In this document: piece after piece, positions 59,429 to 64,000 of the stretch
Layout of the letters: every line of letters begins with the position of its first letter
Numbering within the stretch: the first letter of the stretch is position 1
Source of the DNA: Bradyrhizobium sp. LLZ17
Lineage (GTDB): Bacteria; Pseudomonadota; Alphaproteobacteria; Rhizobiales; Xanthobacteraceae
Assembly: GCF_041200145.1 (NCBI RefSeq)
Contig: NZ_CP165734.1
Span: forward strand, 4,898,001 to 4,962,000
Reading direction: 5' to 3'
DNA: 64,000 bases
Notes under the pieces: generated by a model
What the model saw: only the letters and a program-made list of their open reading frames with translations
Told to the model about the DNA's origin: nothing
The model's database searches: none
Position numbers and translations under genes: made by a program

Positions 59429-59484
59429 TTGCGCTGGCGCCAAATCGCGCTACTGTCATCTCCCATCGAGATCGATCCATGCGC

Positions 59485-59532
59485 GCGCATGATCCGGAAT
59501 TTTCTGCAACCGTTTCCGAACAGATCATGCGC
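59485..59532. repeat. Short palindromic repeat GCATGATC...GATCATGC, copy 2
   Basis: GCGCATGATCCGGAA and TTCCGAACAGATCATGCGC form an inverted pair around TTTTCTGCAACCGT. Related to 18434-18477. Lies in the gap between rpoN and hpf and could fold in their shared transcript. Confidence 0.8.
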
Positions 59533-59561
59533 AGGCAAGAACCTAACCAAGCGAGGTTCAC

Positions 59562-60173
59562 ATGACTCTCCGCATTTCGGGCAAGAGCGTCAGCGTCGGC
59601 GAGGCCCTGCGCGGCCGCGTCGCGGACCGCACCGAGGAGGTGCTGCGCAAATATTTCGACGGCAATTATTCCGGCCATATCACGCTGAGCAAGGACGGCT
59701 TCGGCTTCCGCACCGATTGCTCGCTGCATCTGGATTCGGGAATCACGCTGGAGGCCGATTGCAATGCGCCGGACGCCTATGCCAGCGCCGACCAGGCGCT
59801 GCTGATGATCGAGAAGCGGCTGCGCCGCTACAAGAGCCGGCTCAAGGACCGTTCCGCCCGCAAGACCCACGCCGCCTCGGAAGCGCTCGCCGCCATGGAC
59901 GCCACCAGCTACGTCCTGGAGGCGCCGTCTGAGGGCGATGACGAGGTCACCGGCTACAGCCCCGTCATCATTGCAGAGGCGACCACCTCGCTGAAACCGT
60001 TGTCGGTGAGCGAAGCCGTCATGGAACTCGACCTCAGCGGCGCCCCCTGCATGGTGTTCCAGCACGGCTCGAGCGGCCGGGTGAACATCATTTACCGCCG
60101 GGCGGACGGCAATGTCGGCTGGATCGATCCGCCGGGGGCCAAGGCGGACAGCAAGCCGGACGGCAAGGCCTGA
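59562..60173 (+). CDS. hpf: Ribosome hibernation-promoting factor (long form)
   Basis: A 203 aa factor of the long HPF type that dimerises 70S ribosomes in stationary phase. The N-terminal RaiA/S30AE domain (about 1-105) begins LRISGKSVSVGEALRGRVADRTEEVL. The C-terminal dimerisation domain (about 135-195) has SVSEAVMELDLSGAPCMVFQHGSSGRVNIIYRRADGNVGWIDP-type sequence (quoted here only as a region). The start is ATG 59562. It follows rpoN after 133 bases and precedes ptsN, the classical order. Confidence 0.95.
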   Translation: MTLRISGKSVSVGEALRGRVADRTEEVLRKYFDGNYSGHITLSKDGFGFRTDCSLHLDSGITLEADCNAPDAYASADQALLMIEKRLRRYKSRLKDRSARKTHAASEALAAMDATSYVLEAPSEGDDEVTGYSPVIIAEATTSLKPLSVSEAVMELDLSGAPCMVFQHGSSGRVNIIYRRADGNVGWIDPPGAKADSKPDGKA

Positions 60174-60412
60174 GCGCCGATCTGGGCGAGCTTTGGGCCG
60201 GTTCCGGCCAGCCCCTTGCGGCCTTAACAATGACCGGGGCAAAGCTTCACGCGGGAGTTGGCACCGGGATTGCGTTGGAGTAGAAGCCCCCCACATCAGC
60301 GAGGAGCTAAGTCCGCCTCCTGCTTCATCTTCTTGACGCCGGCCCGCCTCGGTACTTTGTCCAGGCTGGCCAATTCGGAACCTGACGTTTTCATTCACCT
60401 CGGAAGACTTCC

Positions 60413-60874
60413 ATGCCGATTACCGATCTGGTCGCGCCCGAGGCGATTCTCCCGGCATTGAAGGTCAACAGCAAGAAGCAGGCGCTCCAGGAACTCGCGG
60501 CCAAGGCCGCCGAGCTGACCGGACAAAACGAGCGCGCGGTGTTCGAGGTGCTGCTGCAGCGGGAGAAGCTCGGCACCACCGCGGTCGGCTACGGCGTCGC
60601 CATTCCTCACGGCAAGCTGCCCAAGCTGGAAAAGATCTTCGGCCTGTTCGCGCGGCTCGATCGCCCGATTGATTTCGAATCGATGGACGGCCAGCCGGTC
60701 GATCTCGTCTTCCTGCTGCTCGCCCCCGAAGGCGCCGGCGCCGACCACCTCAAGGCACTGGCCCGTATCGCCCGCCTGCTGCGCGACCAGGACATCGCCA
60801 AGAAGCTCCGCGCCTCGCGCGACGCCCAGGCGATCTATTCGGTGCTGGCGCTGCCGCCGGCCACCGCGGCATAA
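60413..60874 (+). CDS. ptsN: PTS IIA-like nitrogen regulatory protein PtsN
   Basis: A 153 aa EIIA-Ntr protein, the terminal phospho-acceptor of the regulatory PTS (PtsP-PtsO-PtsN). The phosphorylated His66 lies in GVAIPHGKLP, within the usual GYGVAIPHGK block, and FALLLAPEGAGADHLKALARIARLL-like sequence follows. It influences potassium transport, nitrogen control and related pathways. The gene is 240 bases after hpf and completes the rpoN-hpf-ptsN cluster. Confidence 0.96.
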   Translation: MPITDLVAPEAILPALKVNSKKQALQELAAKAAELTGQNERAVFEVLLQREKLGTTAVGYGVAIPHGKLPKLEKIFGLFARLDRPIDFESMDGQPVDLVFLLLAPEGAGADHLKALARIARLLRDQDIAKKLRASRDAQAIYSVLALPPATAA

Positions 60875-61247
60875 CAACTCTCGCTTGTTCGAACCAGGCC
60901 GGGCCGTCTGCGACTTACGTCGCAGCGGGGCGCTCTCCGTCGGATTTTGCACGCGTCCGGATCGGTTGCGCCGCACGCGCGGATTTCAACAGCGTGCTCG
61001 CGCTGCCGCCGAACGACCAATGGGCCGTCGACACGGCGCGCGAAGGACTTGGCTTTGTGAAGTGATGCGAGAGTAGGGGCTGCAGCCCCGCACTCCGTCA
61101 TTGCGAGCGCCGGTCTCTCGACCCCGTCATTGCGAGGAGCCCTTGCGACGAAGCAATCCAGAATCCCTCCGCGGAGAGAGTCTGGATTGCTTCGCTACGC
61201 TCGCAATGACGATGTGGAGCGACCTTCGCCGGCGCCGCTCGTGCGCT
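60875..61247. other. Intergenic region between ptsN and the TetR gene
   Basis: It carries a repeat copy (61124-61210), a truncated repeat start (61095-61110), and a coding-like but start-less fragment ending at 61065 (reading ADFNSVLALPPNDQWAVD in one frame). I see no complete gene. Confidence 0.5.
61124..61210. repeat. Palindromic intergenic repeat, 'ccgtcattgcgagcg' family, copy 3
   Basis: CCGTCATTGCGAGGAGCCC, CGAAGCAATCCAGA, then TCTGGATTGCTTCG and CTACGCTCGCAATGACG. A second partial start of the same element (CCGTCATTGCGAGCG at 61095) lies just upstream, suggesting nested or tandem insertion. Confidence 0.9.
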
Positions 61248-61886
61248 TCAGCAGACCGTCGGCAGCAGGCGACGGACTTCGTCGAGCAGTTCGGGAATCG
61301 CCGTCTTGTCGCCCGCGAGGTGCTTGAGCAGCGCGCTCTGGAAAAGACCGTCGAACAGCGCATAAAGCGCGGCGGGCGACGAGGCCGGCCGCCGGCCGCC
61401 GAACTCGGCATAGCGGGAGGCAATGCGCCAGATCATCGCTTCCAGGCTCTTGTCGATCTCGAGGACATCTTTGCGAAACGCCGCCTCGAACATCGCCTGC
61501 GAGCGCAAATCGTACCACAGCCGGTGCATACGGGCTTCGTTCTGCAGTGTTGCTGCGAGCTTGGCGAGGAAGCCCTCCGTCAATTCGTCGCGGCTCGTTG
61601 CTGTTGCGACGACCTCGTCATATCGCGTCACGCATTTCGCCTTGTAGTGACGGACGCAGCAGCAGATCAGGTCGAGCTTGTCGCTGAAATAATAGTGAAA
61701 CACGCCGTGCGTGAACGCCGAGTTCTGCGCGATCTCGCGCAGGCTGGTGCGGGCGAAGCCAAGTTCTCCAAGCGTTTCGAGCGCGGCCTCGGCAAGCTCG
61801 ATGCGTCGCGCGTTGAACTTCTCGTCGCGAAGCACCTCGGCCGCATCGGCCACGCGCCGGGCCGCCCCTGTCACCTGCCGCGCCAT
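61248..61886 (-). CDS. TetR family transcriptional regulator
   Basis: A 212 aa one-component regulator. The N-terminal helix-turn-helix (about 27-75) reads RIELAEAALETLGELGFARTSLREIAQNSAFTHGVFHYYFSDKLDLI (quoted as a region); the ligand domain follows. ATG at 61886 gives MARQVTGAARR. It is divergent from an SDR gene, and three TTGACA-x2-TGTCAA dyads lie in between, presumably its operators. The effector is unknown. Confidence 0.92.
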   Translation of the reverse strand: MARQVTGAARRVADAAEVLRDEKFNARRIELAEAALETLGELGFARTSLREIAQNSAFTHGVFHYYFSDKLDLICCCVRHYKAKCVTRYDEVVATATSRDELTEGFLAKLAATLQNEARMHRLWYDLRSQAMFEAAFRKDVLEIDKSLEAMIWRIASRYAEFGGRRPASSPAALYALFDGLFQSALLKHLAGDKTAIPELLDEVRRLLPTVC

Positions 61887-61970
61887 GTCGTCCTTTCCTC
61901 AGTCCTGCTCTTTCAAAGACTTATACCGCGTCGACCGCGGAATAGCTCCACCCCCTCACAACCACTTCCT

Positions 61971-62049
61971 TTGACAACTGTCAAATTCGTCCTTGACAAG
62001 TGTCAAGATTCTGGCGGAGGCTCGCGCCAACAATTTGGACAGTTGTCAA
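61971..62049. promoter_or_regulatory. Triple TetR-type operator (TTGACAnnTGTCAA)
   Basis: Three dyads: TTGACAACTGTCAA (61971-61984), TTGACAAGTGTCAA (61993-62006) and TTGGACAGTTGTCAA (62035-62049), the last an inverted near-copy of the first with one extra base. The spacing between the first two centres is 22 bases, two helical turns. They lie between divergent TetR and SDR genes. Confidence 0.75.
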
Positions 62050-62166
62050 GATGTCCGGCCATGGAGGAACGCTTCGCTGGGTGCCGCCGAAAGGCCTGCG
62101 CCCATCGACCTGGTGCGCGCCTGTCGGCGCAGCACGAGTCAATCACCAGCAACGGAGGAGTGCGTC

Positions 62167-62970
62167 ATGAGTGGGAAGAGCCTTGCAGGCAGGAAAGCCC
62201 TGGTCACCGGCGGTGCGCGAGGAATCGGCGCAGCCATAGCGCACGCATTGGGGCGAGCCGGCGCCTCGATCATGATCGCCGACATCCTGGAGGAGACCGG
62301 CCGCGCCAGCGCAGCGGCGATCGCGAAGGAAGATGTCGTGACGGGCTTCGTCCAGCTCGACGTCACCGACGATGCGCAATGGGAGCGGGCGGTGGCCAAG
62401 ACCGTCGCCACCCTCGGCGGCTACGACATCCTCATCAACAATGCCGGGATCGAGATCACGTCGCTGATATCAGAGGTCAAGGCCGAGGACGCGCGGCGGA
62501 TGTGCGACGTCAATATCGTCGGCACCGTGCTCGGCATGAAGCACGCCTTCCGCGCGATGCGGCCAGGCGGCCCCGCCGGCAAGGGCGGCGCTGTGGTCAA
62601 CATCGCCTCCGTCGCAGCGACGATCGCGTTCCCGAGCATCGCGGTCTATTCCGGCACGAAATCCGCGGTCGACCGCATGACGCGGGTTGGAGCTATGGAA
62701 GCCGGCAAACTCGGGTATGGCGTGCGCGTCAACTGCATCTATCCCGGCTTGATCCCGACCGACATGGGCCTGCAGCTGGCCAACGACATCGTCAAGATCG
62801 GCCTCGCGCCCGACGTCAACGCCGCGGTCGGCTCGGTGGTCGAGCAGACGCCCCTCGGCAAGCTCGCGGAGGTCGGCGACATCGCCGACGCCGCGGTGTT
62901 CCTGTGCTCGGACGAGGCGCGCTTCATCACCGGCATCGGCCTGCCGGTCGATGGCGGCATGGGCATGTGA
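62167..62970 (+). CDS. Short-chain dehydrogenase/reductase
   Basis: A 267 aa classical SDR. The cofactor loop is TGGARGIG (14-21), LINNAG follows, and the catalytic YSGTKSA carries Tyr and Lys. The C-terminal VDGGMGM is typical. ATG at 62167 with GGAGGAG upstream is used; an earlier in-frame ATG lies inside the operator region. Under likely control of the divergent TetR protein and co-transcribed with the next gene (37 bases). The substrate is unknown. Confidence 0.93.
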   Translation: MSGKSLAGRKALVTGGARGIGAAIAHALGRAGASIMIADILEETGRASAAAIAKEDVVTGFVQLDVTDDAQWERAVAKTVATLGGYDILINNAGIEITSLISEVKAEDARRMCDVNIVGTVLGMKHAFRAMRPGGPAGKGGAVVNIASVAATIAFPSIAVYSGTKSAVDRMTRVGAMEAGKLGYGVRVNCIYPGLIPTDMGLQLANDIVKIGLAPDVNAAVGSVVEQTPLGKLAEVGDIADAAVFLCSDEARFITGIGLPVDGGMGM

Positions 62971-63007
62971 GCTGAGAACCTGACAACCAACATTTCGGAG
63001 GAACCCA

Positions 63008-64000
63008 ATGAGCGCGAAGAAGCCCGTCATCGTCTATGGCGCGTCCGGCTACACCGGCCGGCTGGTCTGTGAATATCTACGCGAGTACAATATCCCCTTC
63101 ATTGCCGCCGGCCGCAGCGCCGAGAAGCTCAACGCCGCGATGAAGGCGAACGTGGCCGGCATCGAGACCGCCGACTACGAGGTGGTGGAAGTGCCGCACA
63201 CCGTGAGCGCACTGACGGAGTTGTTCAACGGCGCTTCGGTGGTGCTCAACACGGTGGGCCCCTTCGCCAGGTTCGGCGGCGAGGTGGTGCAGGCGTGTTG
63301 GGCGTCCCGATGCCACTACACCGACACCACCGGCGAGCAGGACTGGCTGATTACGCTCGAGCAGGAGTGGGGCACGAAGTTCGCCAATGCCGGCCTGCTT
63401 TTGGCGCCGGGCATGGCACAGATGTACACCACCGGCGAGATCGCAGCCCAGCTGTGCCTGGAGACGCCAGGCCTCGATACGCTTGATATCGCCGTGTTCT
63501 GGGGCGGCAGCCCGACCATCGCCTCGACACAGACCATCCTGGTCAACGCCGCGATGGCAAAGGCCTACTATCTGGAGCAAAACAAATACGTCGAGCATCA
63601 GCCCGATGCCGGTCTCTATAACGTCGCCATCCCCGGCCAGCATGAATTGGCGCTGGCGCTGCCCTGGGGCGGCACCTCGCATCCGGTGTGGTTCAAGCGC
63701 GATCCGCGCGTGGCCAATGTGAAAGTGCTGGGCGGCGTGTTCAATCGTGGACTGATGCTGGCCGTGCCGCAGATCGTCGCCGCCGCGCTGGAGGCGACCA
63801 AGAATATGAACCCCGACGACCGCTACGTCGCGTTGGCGCAGACCGCAGCAGGTGTGATGAACACCATGCCGCCGCGCGAGAACCCGCGCGTCAACAAGTC
63901 CTTGGATTCGGTGCATGCCTCCGGCCCGTTGGGGCGCGCGCACTGCGTCATCAACGGCAACAGCAACTACAAGCAGACTGGCTTGCTGCAGGCCTATGCA
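63008..64000 (+). CDS. Saccharopine-dehydrogenase-like / trans-acting enoyl reductase family protein (partial)
   Basis: At least 331 aa are visible and the frame is open at the window end. It begins MSAKKPVIVYGASGYTGRLVCEYL, an NAD(P)-binding loop of the saccharopine-dehydrogenase-like superfamily, followed by VVLNTVGPFARFGGEVVQAC and CHYTDTTGEQDWL, which match the trans-acting enoyl reductase/DUF5938-like subgroup rather than true lysine-pathway saccharopine dehydrogenase. The ATG has a GGAGGA site. It is the second gene after the TetR-controlled promoter, so it probably acts in the same reductive pathway as the SDR. Confidence 0.9.
   Translation, partial: MSAKKPVIVYGASGYTGRLVCEYLREYNIPFIAAGRSAEKLNAAMKANVAGIETADYEVVEVPHTVSALTELFNGASVVLNTVGPFARFGGEVVQACWASRCHYTDTTGEQDWLITLEQEWGTKFANAGLLLAPGMAQMYTTGEIAAQLCLETPGLDTLDIAVFWGGSPTIASTQTILVNAAMAKAYYLEQNKYVEHQPDAGLYNVAIPGQHELALALPWGGTSHPVWFKRDPRVANVKVLGGVFNRGLMLAVPQIVAAALEATKNMNPDDRYVALAQTAAGVMNTMPPRENPRVNKSLDSVHASGPLGRAHCVINGNSNYKQTGLLQAYA

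Noticed and set aside
60881..61065. Coding-like fragment after ptsN (ADFNSVLALPPNDQWAVD...FVK then stop)
   Set aside because: It has reasonable codon use for about 60 codons but no start codon or recognised family, and its frame runs back into ptsN. It might be the tail of a decayed gene; not enough to annotate.
61101..62975. Forward frame of 624 aa crossing the TetR gene and the SDR
   Set aside because: It overlaps two well-supported genes in other frames and passes through repeats and operators; composition is Arg-rich shadow sequence.

Overview
The window looks like chromosomal core sequence from an alphaproteobacterium of the Bradyrhizobium type (Nitrobacteraceae). The grounds are GC-rich coding bias in nearly every gene, hrcA-grpE and dnaK-dnaJ-pmtA gene orders, an lptC-lptA-lptB-rpoN-hpf-ptsN block, an Ada-like repair protein, and at least eight families of palindromic intergenic repeats of the kind common in Bradyrhizobium. 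I assign the genus from memory of these traits, not from a database search. I see no phage, integrase, insertion sequence, CRISPR array or rRNA operon.

Layout. 1-377: 5' part of a Flp-pilus cpaB. 825-4732: gshB, yraN, rsmI and a divergent LpoA/LppC-like lipoprotein. 4883-7384: hemW, rdgB, rph. 7577-9381: hrcA, grpE. 9530-11337: an exported nicotinamidase-like protein and a secreted protein. 11720-17381: dnaK, dnaJ, pmtA-like, FMN reductase, pyrF, DUF1330. 17608-21543: dapB, gpmA, Ada-like, DUF2244, nth. 21580-26492: HMG-CoA-lyase-like enzyme, family III CoA-transferase, divergent LysR and an MFS carrier, probably one catabolic module. 26698-30608: a sedolisin protease divergent from a twice-frameshifted nucleosidase-like gene, then an EI24/CysZ-like membrane protein. 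30740-33506: copA-csoR copper detoxification with a shared palindromic operator. 33604-36165: YiiX-like hydrolase and a Tat-exported amine oxidase. 36307-42542: pheT, pheS, rplT, rpmI, infC, interrupted by two small secreted proteins. 42794-47479: alpha/beta hydrolase, thioesterase, queG, an FzlA-like GST-fold protein, uppP. 47682-54144: dprE1, dprE2, an NDUFA9-type epimerase, tRNA-Leu(CAG), an MFS carrier and a UbiA-family prenyltransferase. 54255-60874: rnd, lptC, lptA, lptB, rpoN, hpf, ptsN. 61248-64000: TetR regulator divergent from an SDR and a saccharopine-dehydrogenase-like gene cut by the window end.

How the genes work together. Proteostasis (hrcA, grpE, dnaK, dnaJ), envelope biogenesis (pmtA, uppP, lptCAB, fzlA-like, lpoA-like) and translation (pheST, infC, rpmI, rplT, queG, tRNA-Leu) dominate. 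The most interesting theme is lipid-linked sugar chemistry. DprE1 and DprE2 lie next to undecaprenyl-diphosphate phosphatase, and a few kilobases away is a UbiA enzyme with the signature of decaprenyl-phosphate phosphoribosyltransferase. Together they could make a polyprenyl-phosphate D-arabinose donor, as in mycobacteria and as proposed for Azorhizobium Nod-factor arabinosylation. The second theme is a CoA-transferase/lyase/transporter/LysR module that could degrade free 3-hydroxy-3-methylglutarate or a related dicarboxylate. Three divergent regulator-target pairs (LysR, CsoR, TetR) have visible dyad operators.
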